Of a stretch of 64,000 nt of DNA, positions 1-6,910 are shown piece after piece. The translations under genes and the position numbers were made by a program. A model generated the notes under the pieces. It saw only the letters and a list, made by a program, of their open reading frames with translations. It was not told the DNA's origin and ran no database searches. Source of the stretch: Verrucomicrobiia bacterium (lineage in GTDB: Bacteria > Verrucomicrobiota > Verrucomicrobiia > Opitutales > Cerasicoccaceae); NCBI GenBank assembly GCA_030432235.1, contig JAUIHT010000008.1, positions 1 to 64,000 on the forward strand, written 5' to 3'. How positions within the stretch are numbered: position 1 is the first letter of the stretch; every line of letters begins with the position of its first letter.

Positions 1-505
1 TATACCACTCGTCACCTGATGCAACGGCCACACCGCCTGCGTTCCAAGCTACTGTATTCCGCGTGATGGTGTTATTGCCAATACCAGCGGACGTTAGCAT
101 ATAGACGCCACTCTCTGTATTGCCGCTCGTCAGCCAATTCGTGAATCGAGCCGCATCCCAGAAGGATACAAAGTTCACTGGCTTATTGGCCATGTTGGCT
201 TTGGTGCTGTAAGTATAGCTCCCGTCGTTGCCACTGCGTGAGATGCCTCCACGAGCATCTGATCCCATGCTGCTATTCCACAATCCGTTCGGGTCGCTCG
301 CGGCCGTTGCGTTTAAAAAGGAGGCATACTGGGCATTCGTTACCTCGGTGGTACCGATATGGTAGCCGTAGGAAACCCCGCCGTACCCGGTGGAGTCGTT
401 TGCATTGCCAACATCGCCAACATATACGGTGTCAATCTTCTGTGCTGCCGAGGCAGTCGTAGCGACCAAAACGCCTGCGGTTAGAAATATAATAATCCTT
501 TTCAT
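1..505 (-). CDS. Formylglycine-generating-enzyme-like secreted protein, 3' part off the window
   Basis: Reading the minus strand from the ATG at 505 gives an open frame that runs off the left edge (about 168 residues visible). It begins with a signal peptide (MKRIIIFLTAGVLVATTASA). It continues into the pattern of the SUMF1/formylglycine-generating-enzyme fold: YHIGTTEVTNAQYASFLNA, then PVNFVSFWDAARFTNWL. In Verrucomicrobia such domains are commonly found in exported proteins of unknown role, often ending in a PEP-CTERM anchor; the C-terminus is not visible here. The catalytic cysteines of true sulfatase-modifying enzymes lie further downstream and cannot be checked, so enzymatic activity is not claimed. 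It is transcribed away from module L and probably lies outside it. Confidence 0.75.
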   Translation of the reverse strand, partial: MKRIIIFLTAGVLVATTASAAQKIDTVYVGDVGNANDSTGYGGVSYGYHIGTTEVTNAQYASFLNATAASDPNGLWNSSMGSDARGGISRSGNDGSYTYSTKANMANKPVNFVSFWDAARFTNWLTSGNTESGVYMLTSAGIGNNTITRNTVAWNAGGVAVASGDEWY

Positions 506-601
506 GATAGTTCGCTTGTTATGCTAAAAATACAATTGCTCCGATAGCGGAACCTAATCTGCCTGTAATTCGATTAACATCAAGCTCCAATTACGGAGCA
601 C

Positions 602-880
602 TTGAAAAATATAGTATTTAAACATGTAAAGGCCTTGAGGCTATCCCATGGCTGGTCTCAGGACGCGCTCGTGGCTAAGCTAAATCTCCAGAGCTGGGAT
701 GTTTCACGCAGCACGCTGGCGAAGATCGAATCTGGCATTCGCGCAGTATCTGACGCCGAAGTATGGGCTTTGGCAAAAGCACTTAAATGTACACCAGCTG
801 ATCTTCTTGGCGGTGATCCTAAAGAAATCTCAGAGGTTTTGACCGGTACTCGAGTTACTCCTCGCCGTAAGCAAAAATAG
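602..880 (+). CDS. XRE-family transcriptional regulator (module L)
   Basis: A 92-residue protein that is almost entirely one XRE/Cro helix-turn-helix domain: VKALRLSHGWSQDALVAKL, then SRSTLAKIESGIRAVS, then ALAKALKCTPADLLGG. It starts at TTG, with GGAG about 7 nt upstream supporting that start. It holds the same position as the XRE gene at 50510 in module R, ahead of the structured leader and gene A, but the two are not close relatives. Just downstream (929-984) is a remnant of the tail of the module R type regulator, so the regulator seems to have been exchanged here. It probably controls module L; targets are unknown. Confidence 0.8.
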   Translation: MKNIVFKHVKALRLSHGWSQDALVAKLNLQSWDVSRSTLAKIESGIRAVSDAEVWALAKALKCTPADLLGGDPKEISEVLTGTRVTPRRKQK

Positions 881-928
881 TCCTGCTTATTGCAGGCCTG
901 ACTAACGTTTAGCCACAGTAATAGAAGG

Positions 929-984
929 CAAGCGTGTCGGCAGACCGCCTACAAAGCCTGCCTCAAATAAGCGTCCGACGTAGG
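929..984 (+). pseudogene. 3' remnant of an AT-hook-tailed XRE regulator
   Basis: This stretch translates to KRVGRPPTKPASNKRPT, stop. It matches the C-terminal tail of the XRE regulator at 50510-50851 (KRVGRPPKKPASNKRPQAG). No start or HTH precedes it; a different XRE gene ends at 880. It is therefore a leftover of the ancestral regulator of module L. The GRP core is AT-hook-like. Confidence 0.65.
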
Positions 985-990
985 CGGGCT

Positions 991-1455
991 AAATCCGGGC
1001 ACTGCCCACACCTGGAGAGGGGTAGATTCCAGCCCAAACCTCCTATTTTTAAGCCAGGAGAAGGTATAACTGCACTCCTGATTATGGTAGCAACCGTTAA
1101 AAGGTTGATGCCTCCTGGGCCATCTCCCCAAGGCGTCGCAGGGCGCGCAAGATAGCGTTCCTGTCCTACGTGGAACGCGGCGATTTCTTTTTGATAACTC
1201 AAGGGAAAATAAACGGGGGATTCATTCTGTAGGTGCTCCGAGTTGAAAAGGGAAGCTTAACGCCCGCCCCTTCGGAGGGGCCCGCTTCCTGGGGAAATTC
1301 AATGTCTGCGACGCTTTCTGAATACAAAATACAGATTCGGTCTCTCCATTCCCTTGTAGGGGGACTGCGGTGTCCTCCGTCCGTGCTGGCAATATGCAGA
1401 GGACTCCCTTCGCGAGGCCCCCTGCATGAGCAAGAAAATATGAATTCTGCGAATT
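991..1455 (+). ncRNA. Structured leader of module L, copy 1 of 3 (candidate ncRNA)
   Basis: No convincing ORF fills this 465-nt stretch. It aligns over its length with 50850-51312 and in its first third with 46208-46446. Shared blocks are AATCCGGGC, AGGGGTAGA, CAGCC, AACTGC, then (copies 1 and 2) TTTTGATAACTCAAGGGAAA, GTGCTCCGA and GGGGGACTGCGG. Several hairpins keep their place while their bases change: CTCCT/AGGAG here against CTCTT/AAGAG in copy 2; CCCCTTCGGAGGGG here against CCCC...GGGG in copy 2; and a final GCAG...CTGC stem against GCGGC...GCCGC. That pattern suggests an RNA structure under selection. It ends at the start of gene A, so it could be a long 5' UTR or a free RNA. Confidence 0.6.
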
Positions 1456-2106
1456 ATGAGAAACTACACTCTGACTTCTTCAGTACCCATATTATGTCCT
1501 GGCAACGACACTTTTATTGGGCAAACGCCCGATGGATGGATGTTCTATGAAACGCCGGATGGGCTGCTTTATCTGGCAAATCAAATCCCGACTCAAGAAG
1601 GCTACATTCTTCCAGTGAGTGAAGCGCATAGGGCCAGGCTAATTGCGCTGGCAAACCGCTTCACCGAGGGTGGCAAGCATCTGGTACAAAAGCCAAACGC
1701 GAAAGGTTATACGCCATATTCGATTCCAATGCTTCCCGGGCTTCTGGGGATGTCGCCGAGAGAGGATCGACTTTTTGGAACAGGTCAAAACATTATCGGC
1801 TTTGTAACGCAAAGCCTGGTGCCATACTTCATTCATGGCGAGCACTGCATCGTAGCCGATGCGCTGCCCTTTCGGCTGGCCTTATCTTTACTGGATAAGC
1901 TGCCCTATGCGGAGCTGACCGCCGATGCCTCCGACCCGGAGTATCCCAAAATATTTATCGAGCTAGACGGACTTTATGTCTGCTTCCATCTGGTCCATCC
2001 AGGCGATGGAAACGAACACTTTTGCGAGGGCTGCATTCATGCCACGCCAGTGCTCCTGCATGGAGAGCATGAAGGCCAAAATTTGAACCTCAAAATTCAG
2101 TCATAA
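1456..2106 (+). CDS. Module protein A, copy L (unknown family)
   Basis: A 216-residue protein of no family I recognise. The start is chosen because MRNYTLTSSVPILCP lines up with the N-termini of the copies at 51313 and 46447. Conserved blocks among the three copies: DGW near residue 27, YILPVSEAHRA, IIGFVTQSLVPYFIHGEHC, VADALPFRLA, FHLVHPGDG and a C-terminal GCIHATPVLL. No signal peptide or membrane segment is seen, so it is probably cytoplasmic. The DGW block and the final I-x-[ST]-P motif recur in module proteins E and G, suggesting one superfamily. It sits directly behind the structured leader in all three copies, so leader and A are the most constant pair of the system. Confidence 0.85.
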   Translation: MRNYTLTSSVPILCPGNDTFIGQTPDGWMFYETPDGLLYLANQIPTQEGYILPVSEAHRARLIALANRFTEGGKHLVQKPNAKGYTPYSIPMLPGLLGMSPREDRLFGTGQNIIGFVTQSLVPYFIHGEHCIVADALPFRLALSLLDKLPYAELTADASDPEYPKIFIELDGLYVCFHLVHPGDGNEHFCEGCIHATPVLLHGEHEGQNLNLKIQS

Positions 2107-2140
2107 TTTTTAGCTTTCTCATGCAAAGCTAAACTCTTCA

Positions 2141-2168
2141 AGGCGGGCCATAACGGCTCGCCTTTTTT
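2141..2168 (+). terminator. Intergenic hairpin A-B, module L
   Basis: AGGCGGGCC-ataac-GGCTCGCCT followed by a T run. The module R counterpart (51999-52025) has AGGCGAGTC-acgac-GACTCGCCT, so paired bases changed together. It could act as terminator or attenuator. It is followed by a low-G spacer rich in AAC/AAA up to gene B. Confidence 0.75.
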
Positions 2169-2217
2169 GTAACCCAAAAACCAAAAAAATAAACAAAGAA
2201 CCTCAAAACCAAATCCT

Positions 2218-2715
2218 ATGGAACAACCTAAAACACAAAGAAAAATCGCTGCCGTCGCGCAGATCATAACCCGCCTAGCAAGAGACGGCTACTTCGAGGT
2301 CATCCTCGATGTGACCGGAGGCTTCGCCTTCCGAGATCAACTCAAATCCACTGGCTTCCAGTTCTGCAGAAACCGTTCGGCAGGCTTAGGCAGTGACACG
2401 CCCCTCGACAAAAACGGGGAGCGCTCGACCCAAGCGGTCTGGCGTCGCATCCTGGCCGCCGTGCCGCCTGAGGCCTCACCGGAGCGTGCTCTGGCCGGGA
2501 TCGAACAGGCCATCCAGGACCTCGACGATCTCCTCCAAGGCGTGCTGGAAGGCAGCCGGGTCAAAGGGGCCAAGACCAGCGCTCTCAAGCTGCGTGAACA
2601 CTACCGCACGGCCGAAGGCATCGACGCCCTTGTTGAAAAACTGGCTGCCCTGGACACGCCCTGGGTTCCCGATGAAAATGAAACCACCGTGCCGCGCCCA
2701 GCTTTCGCGGCTTAA
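2218..2715 (+). CDS. Module protein B, copy L (unknown family)
   Basis: A 165-residue soluble protein without recognised domains. It begins MEQPKTQRKIAAVAQIITRL, followed by a GGFAFRDQLKSTGFQF block, a STQAVWRRILAAVPPEASPE block and a helical C-terminal half (IEQAIQDLDDLLQGVLEG, then LREHYRTAEGIDALVEKLAAL). It ends PWVPDENETTVPRP. The copy at 52081 has the same length and is highly similar. It stands between two hairpins as a single-gene unit. No Shine-Dalgarno is evident; the 50 nt before the ATG are A/C-rich. Confidence 0.85.
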   Translation: MEQPKTQRKIAAVAQIITRLARDGYFEVILDVTGGFAFRDQLKSTGFQFCRNRSAGLGSDTPLDKNGERSTQAVWRRILAAVPPEASPERALAGIEQAIQDLDDLLQGVLEGSRVKGAKTSALKLREHYRTAEGIDALVEKLAALDTPWVPDENETTVPRPAFAA

Positions 2716-2743
2716 TCAATAACCAAATAACCTTAACCACTAT

Positions 2744-2780
2744 GGCGGGGCCCCGGTCAATCCGGAGCTCCGCCTTTTTT
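2744..2780 (+). terminator. Intergenic hairpin B-C, module L
   Basis: A 13-bp stem, GGCGGGGCCCCGG paired with CCGGAGCTCCGCC around TCAAT, then six T. The start codon of gene C lies only 5 nt after the T run. The copy at 52607-52643 keeps the stem with compensating changes. With no room for a separate promoter, an attenuator or RNA-processing role is as likely as plain termination. Confidence 0.75.
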
Positions 2781-2785
2781 ATATC

Positions 2786-3337
2786 ATGCAATATATTCAC
2801 ACACCCACACCCCAGGAAGTGCATACTTCTTTGCTTTGCGAAGCAAAGCTAATTCCTCACAGCCCTTTCTGGGACGCTTACGATCACATTCGCGGCCAGG
2901 ATGTGTCTTCGGCTTCCAACATTCTCAGGGAAGACCTCCTCGACGATGAAGGCCACCGATCGGGCAGCAAACGCCTCGGGCTTATATATAGCCTCTGCCA
3001 CGATGACGGAATCAACCTCAGCCATCTGGACTGGCCGCAAGTACTGGCGGCCGCAAATTGCCAAAGCTCACTCGTCCAGCTCTACCGGGCCGGACGCATT
3101 CTGGGAGTGCAGGCCGTCAGCGCGATGCTGGACTTCGGGCATGCCTTCGTGTCCTTGCGCTTATTCGAGATAACCGGACCCGAAGCATCCGCTTTGCTCC
3201 AGCTCTTTGACTTGGAAATGGACGTCATCCTATCCAGCCCGCAAACCGATGAGGCCATGCTCAAGTGGCTCATCGAACGCCAGGAACGAGCCGAACACTA
3301 TCTGGAACCCATCGCCGATCTCTATGCAACAGCCTGA
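2786..3337 (+). CDS. Module protein C, copy L (unknown family, paralogue of F)
   Basis: A 183-residue soluble protein of unknown function. Visible blocks: PFWDAYDHIRGQD near residue 30, SGSKRLGLIYSLCHDDGINL, LDWPQVLAAANCQS, YRAGRILGVQAVSAMLDFGH and LFDLEMDVILSS. The same framework (FW-x-AY, a C-H-D/YHAV region, LDW...AA, R-x-GRI, then H..F..G) appears in module protein F, so C and F look like ancient paralogues, mostly helical. Its last 14 nt overlap the start of gene D, which implies translational coupling. The overlap is the same length in module R. Confidence 0.85.
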   Translation: MQYIHTPTPQEVHTSLLCEAKLIPHSPFWDAYDHIRGQDVSSASNILREDLLDDEGHRSGSKRLGLIYSLCHDDGINLSHLDWPQVLAAANCQSSLVQLYRAGRILGVQAVSAMLDFGHAFVSLRLFEITGPEASALLQLFDLEMDVILSSPQTDEAMLKWLIERQERAEHYLEPIADLYATA

Positions 3338-3722
3338 CCTCTTCCTGCCGTATCCCGGCACGCGCATCCTAGCCTCAGGACCCGAAGCACTCCTTATCAA
3401 AGAATTCGATGGCACTCTCGGTATAATCGACCGCACCCGTTATCAAATCTACCGCTTAAAGCCCCTAAGCTTCAGCATCGGCTTCCAAATGCTCGGCTCA
3501 CCGATCAACGGTATGGGCCTTTTCCGGGGAGGTCTACCGGAGGCTCTCGGCTTCTGGCTAGGAAGAGGCGCAACCTACGTGGGGCTGCTCAATGACGGCA
3601 TCATGCCTGAATGCGAGCTGTTGTGCACGACCCGCATCCTCGCCAGCCCCGGCCAGCTTCAACACCGCCGAACGCCCCATGAGCCTTGGAAGAAACTCAT
3701 CTGGCATATCGAACCAAAATAA
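3324..3722 (+). CDS. Module protein D, copy L (unknown family)
   Basis: A 132-residue protein. The ATG at 3324 is chosen over upstream in-frame starts because it gives the same length and N-terminus as the module R copy (PYPGTRILASGPEALLIKEF) and a conserved 14-nt overlap with C. Blocks: GIIDRTRYQIYRL, LGSPINGMGLFRGGLPEALG, FWLGRGA, TTRILASPGQLQ. The final RILASPG resembles the C-terminal I-x-[ST]-P signature of A, E and G, so D may be a diverged member of that group. It probably works with C. No known domain is recognised. Confidence 0.8.
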   Translation: MQQPDLFLPYPGTRILASGPEALLIKEFDGTLGIIDRTRYQIYRLKPLSFSIGFQMLGSPINGMGLFRGGLPEALGFWLGRGATYVGLLNDGIMPECELLCTTRILASPGQLQHRRTPHEPWKKLIWHIEPK

Positions 3723-3773
3723 TAACCGAACCTCAACGCCTGTTTCGTCAGGCAAAACCATACAACCACTCAC

Positions 3774-3805
3774 GCGTCGGATCCCTCCAGGGGTCCGGCG
3801 CTTTT
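3774..3805 (+). terminator. Intergenic hairpin D-E, module L
   Basis: GCGTCGGATCCC pairs with GGGGTCCGGCGC and is followed by TTTTATTTT. The counterpart at 53648-53680 has GCGCCGGATCC/GGGTCCGGCGC. Gene E starts about 25 nt downstream. Confidence 0.7.
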
Positions 3806-3829
3806 ATTTTATATATAAACCAAAAAACT

Positions 3830-4282
3830 ATGAAAATTAAAATCAACCCACAAACCGACCCTTACCTTCACTTCATCGACGGCTGGCAGATTTTTCGCAC
3901 CATAAGCGAAGACCGCAGCTATTACATAATCAAAGATGGAAAGCTCATTCTGATCCTGGGCTTTCATCAAAATATTAGCTTCGGCATGGCGCTCAAAAGC
4001 AATGCTCTGCGAATCAATCACGACGTCATAGATGGTATTGATCTGCTTAGCGTAATCATGCCGCACGATGACTTGCTCATCCTCACGAATGCGGACGTGC
4101 ATGACGAACTTGCCCGGATTCTGCCTGCACACAGCGGAGGCATGAGCATCCTTTCACCCACCGTAATTTATCAGTCCGGCTACCAATCAATTCCCATTAA
4201 TGACCCACACCCAAGCGGAAAATCTTTCGATGTTTTTACTCTGGATGAGTTCGAAACCTCGGGAGGGAAAATATACCGATGA
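3830..4282 (+). CDS. Module protein E, copy L (unknown family, paralogue of G)
   Basis: A 150-residue protein. The start at 3830 is fixed by alignment with the module R copy, whose first 71 nt are identical. It opens MKIKINPQTDPYLHFIDGW, has alternating hydrophobic strands (KLILILG, IDLLSVIMPHDDLLIL), then DELARILPAHSGGMSILSP and SGKSFDVFTLDEF. The DP..D..L..IDGW opening and the G-x-x-I-x-[ST]-P motif are shared with G. Its stop overlaps the start of F (ATGA), as in module R, so E and F are probably made in fixed ratio. Function unknown. Confidence 0.85.
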   Translation: MKIKINPQTDPYLHFIDGWQIFRTISEDRSYYIIKDGKLILILGFHQNISFGMALKSNALRINHDVIDGIDLLSVIMPHDDLLILTNADVHDELARILPAHSGGMSILSPTVIYQSGYQSIPINDPHPSGKSFDVFTLDEFETSGGKIYR

Positions 4283-4821
4283 GGTTCGTGGACAAAATCG
4301 CCCGACCTAGTTCCTTCTTTCATGCGCTCCGCACCGAATACATCGCAGAGCCAGTCGACTCCTGTTTCTGGGGTGCCTACGAACTTGTTAAACAAGACCG
4401 CACCCTCGCCGCCTGGCGACATTTCAGGGATGGTCTCAGGCAAAGTATCTACGGTCCAGAAGCCGATCAGGTCACCAGCCGCTACTTACTGTATCATGCT
4501 GTCGGCCGCTACCAACGCATCGATACCCAAGGCCTGGACTGGCTGCACCTGATCGTCGCCGCCGGGCTCACACTCGAAGTCCAGCGTTGGATCTGGGCAG
4601 GAAAAATCGGGACCATACACTACTGGCACGCATGTTTTGAACTGGGCAAGCTGCCTAAATTTCTGCCGCTCATGCTTCAGCCTGAGCCAGAAGAAATCAC
4701 GGCCCTCTTGAAAACATACGCCCTCGAGCAAAGGTGCTTTTCGAAGTATCATGGCTCACCGCCTTACGCCGAAGATTTCTGGGTCCAGCGTCAGGCAGTA
4801 GCCACCGCTTTTCTCATTTAA
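4279..4821 (+). CDS. Module protein F, copy L (unknown family, paralogue of C)
   Basis: A 180-residue, mainly helical soluble protein. Blocks: ARPSSFFHALRTE, AEPVDSCFWGAYELVKQD, LAAWRHFRDGL, SRYLLYHAVGRYQRID, GLDWLHLIVAAGLTLEVQRW, WAGKIGTIHYWHACFELGKL. The order FW-x-AY, YHAV, LDW..AA, R-x-GKI, H..FELG matches protein C. It is translationally coupled to E through ATGA. The C-D and E-F pairs each join one helical C/F-type protein with one D/E-type protein, in opposite order. Function unknown. Confidence 0.85.
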   Translation: MRFVDKIARPSSFFHALRTEYIAEPVDSCFWGAYELVKQDRTLAAWRHFRDGLRQSIYGPEADQVTSRYLLYHAVGRYQRIDTQGLDWLHLIVAAGLTLEVQRWIWAGKIGTIHYWHACFELGKLPKFLPLMLQPEPEEITALLKTYALEQRCFSKYHGSPPYAEDFWVQRQAVATAFLI

Positions 4822-4852
4822 ATTATAACCAACAACCATTCATCAACCATGG

Positions 4853-4887
4853 GCCGGTCTCCCATCCGAGGAGGTCGGCTATTTTTT
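4853..4887 (+). terminator. Intergenic hairpin F-G, module L
   Basis: A 10-bp stem, GCCGGTCTCC with GGAGGTCGGC, then ATTTTTT. The module R version is at 54718-54755 and there precedes the radical SAM gene instead of G. Gene G follows after an A/C-rich spacer. Confidence 0.7.
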
Positions 4888-4926
4888 AACTACAAACCAC
4901 AACTACTAATTATAACCAATAAGACC

Positions 4927-5349
4927 ATGAATATGAACTCCAATATCGACCCCAGAAACGACACACACCTTGAAGTAATCGACGGGTGGCGCATTTACGC
5001 CGCCCGGTATACTGCCCAGCTATATCTGCGCGGCAAAAATTTCTTCATCTTCATCAACGGTCAGGAGGCTACCACACGCCTGTTACTCGCCCTGTATCAG
5101 GGAGTCGAAAAAATTGAATTCAGCGAGGCCTGTGAATCCGAATCGCTGACCATTCATTATGGTCAGGGAGAAGTGCTAAGCTTGGTTAACTTTTCTGTGG
5201 ATGAAGATACATATGAAATCTTTCAAGAACACAAGCCCGGCCACTGCATTGTTTCTCCACACATAATAATCCAGTACGGGCACCCCGCTATTGTAGAAGA
5301 TGATCTTCCATCAGGCTGGGTGCTGCAGGTGCTTCAACTGCGAGGGTGA
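4927..5349 (+). CDS. Module protein G, copy L (unknown family, paralogue of E)
   Basis: A 140-residue protein starting MNMNSNIDPRNDTHLEVIDG (start matched to the module R copy). Blocks: the IDGWRIY opening, YLRGKNFFIFINGQEA, VLSLVNFSVDEDTYEIFQEH, GHCIVSPHIIIQYG and DLPSGWVLQVLQLRG. The first block and the I-x-SP block are those of E. The 3' half of the gene and the non-coding DNA behind it are nearly identical to module R, while the 5' half has diverged more. This suggests either gene conversion between modules or selection on the nucleotide sequence. Function unknown. Confidence 0.85.
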   Translation: MNMNSNIDPRNDTHLEVIDGWRIYAARYTAQLYLRGKNFFIFINGQEATTRLLLALYQGVEKIEFSEACESESLTIHYGQGEVLSLVNFSVDEDTYEIFQEHKPGHCIVSPHIIIQYGHPAIVEDDLPSGWVLQVLQLRG

Positions 5350-5480
5350 GTGGCTAAAATAGCCTCTATTTTCGCCAAAATTTGCCATCCAGATAAGAGT
5401 CCGACCCCTCAGAATGCCCCAGAAAGCGTTTTCATCGACCAACCCATACCCTGGGCCAGCCCCAAAAAGACCTATTTTGC
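5350..5480 (+). other. Conserved non-coding tail of gene G, module L
   Basis: From the G stop onward about 130 nt match 56331-56460 far better than an unconstrained spacer should, including a run of 43 identical bases (5407-5449) that begins CCCTCAGAATGCCCCAGAAA. No frame is conserved. A small GGCTAAAATAGCC hairpin follows the stop. It could be a 3' UTR, an RNA or a recombination tract. Confidence 0.55.
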
Positions 5481-5530
5481 CTAAAACAGCGGTTGATCGG
5501 GTGGCAAGAAGTAGGAAATTTAGTGACAAA

Positions 5531-6352
5531 CTAAGCCTTCTTCGGACGGGGGAGAGCTTCCGCAAGGGCCTCCAGCTTCGACAGGGCTTTTTTCGGCTCA
5601 TTCGCCCGGAGTAGGGCAACCACAGCTTTCACGTTTGCTGCGACATCTCGCAAAGTCAGCCGCGCGGTGTTTCGTTCCTTATGTTCAGAGGGAAAATGTT
5701 TCTCAACTTCGGCTCGGACAGCCTTGGCCGTGAGGCGCATGTTTCCAGATTGCTGGGACTGCTCAAGTGAGTTCCAGACCTTTGCACGGTCCTCCACGTT
5801 TTCAATCCGGGCCAATTCGGCGACATGCGCTTCTTTAAGACGGGGGAGGGTATTGCCCGATTTGTCTAAAAAATTAGACATTTCCACAAAGACCTCTGCG
5901 CGGTTCATAAGCTGATAGGCTCGGGAGCGGGCCACATTAACCACATCCTCTACAAATTCTTCAAATGTCTCGTGAGATTCGCGGTATAACTTCTCATCGC
6001 GGATGGTGGCCAGTGCCTGCCCCATTTCCACGTAAGCGCTGAACCCATATGCGATGACTTGAAGGCACTTTTGAAGCTTCGACTGCTCTCGGGCTGTGAG
6101 GCTATCGCCCATCACAAGTTTGGTGGAAGCAACGTCCTCTTCCTCGATAAGTGGTGATTCTATAGCCTTATTGTTAGAGGGTAGTAGCCCCATCTTTCGG
6201 GCCTTTTTCACCTGGTAGTTGATGGCCCGGTCGGTCACCACTTCACCAAGGACGCCACTGCAGTAGTTCGCAATAGCAACGTCCGTCAACCCTCTGCGCT
6301 TCAAATCGACGATTTCGTCGAATTTACCATCTAGTTTATGTCCACCAGGCAT
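5531..6352 (-). CDS. Hypothetical DNA-binding-like protein present only in module L
   Basis: A 273-residue soluble protein. The N-terminus (DEIVDLKRRGLTDVAIANYC, then RAINYQVKKARKMGL) reads like a helix-turn-helix. The middle (QVIAYGFSAYVEMGQALATI, ETFEEFVEDVVNVARSRAYQ, LPRLKEAHVAELARIENVED) resembles phage and plasmid proteins with a KilA/ParB-like region; that assignment is tentative. The C-terminus is helical and basic. It lies antisense between the G tail and the winged-helix gene; module R lacks it, so it was gained here or lost there. It may be a maintenance or regulatory gene of the element. Confidence 0.7.
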   Translation of the reverse strand: MPGGHKLDGKFDEIVDLKRRGLTDVAIANYCSGVLGEVVTDRAINYQVKKARKMGLLPSNNKAIESPLIEEEDVASTKLVMGDSLTAREQSKLQKCLQVIAYGFSAYVEMGQALATIRDEKLYRESHETFEEFVEDVVNVARSRAYQLMNRAEVFVEMSNFLDKSGNTLPRLKEAHVAELARIENVEDRAKVWNSLEQSQQSGNMRLTAKAVRAEVEKHFPSEHKERNTARLTLRDVAANVKAVVALLRANEPKKALSKLEALAEALPRPKKA

Positions 6353-6463
6353 GGTGTAGATTTATACCAAAATATTAACATTGTTCAAGACCTAAATATG
6401 ATGTCAAAATATTAGGGTTATTTGGGCACTTGATTAGGGGGCACTAATTGTCATAGAATATGA

Positions 6464-6907
6464 ATGCAAAGGCATTCAGAAAACCCTAAAAAAACCCTAA
6501 TTGGGCCAGAAAATCCAATTTCTAGCTCAATAAAACCCAAAATATACAAAAATTTAAAGGGTTTATTAGCAAAAACAGAAGAACCTATCAGCGATTCGAC
6601 CAGAATTCTGCAATTGGTAGGCAAAGCCCTCGTGCTTTTTACGGAGAAATACCCGTCCAAATGCCCTGAAGAAGTGCCGAAAATCATAGAGGCCACAGAG
6701 CCCCCTCCAGCCGCTCAGACGGATGACGCCGTCGTCATCGCCCTCCAAAATCTGGGTACTGCATCCCCCCGCCAAGTCGCCCAGGCCACCGGCCTGTCCT
6801 TGCCCACCGTCCAACGACGCCTGCGTGCCCTCATAGAAGAGGGTACCGTCACCAAACAAGGGAGCACCCGCTCCGTTCTCTACGAATTTGCCACTACATC
6901 TATCTAA
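6464..6907 (+). CDS. Winged-helix protein upstream of recombinase (module L)
   Basis: A 147-residue protein. Residues about 88-140 form a winged helix: VIALQNLGTASPRQVAQATG, LSLPTVQRRLRALIEEGTVT, KQGSTRSVLYEF. The N-terminal half is variable. The copy at 56604 keeps the same C-terminal domain. The gene ends 3 nt before the recombinase start, so the two are surely co-transcribed. It could be a recombination directionality factor or repressor; that is inference from position only. Confidence 0.8.
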   Translation: MQRHSENPKKTLIGPENPISSSIKPKIYKNLKGLLAKTEEPISDSTRILQLVGKALVLFTEKYPSKCPEEVPKIIEATEPPPAAQTDDAVVIALQNLGTASPRQVAQATGLSLPTVQRRLRALIEEGTVTKQGSTRSVLYEFATTSI

Positions 6908-6910
6908 GCA

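Noticed and set aside
934-1550. ORFs inside the first structured leader
   Set aside because: They are not conserved in frame in the other two leader copies; the bases vary as paired stems instead.
2141-4887. Intergenic hairpins as integron attC sites, since small unknown genes are separated by inverted repeats
   Set aside because: No RYYYAAC/GTTRRRY core sites, no tyrosine integrase, stems end in T runs, and genes overlap in pairs, which cassettes do not do.
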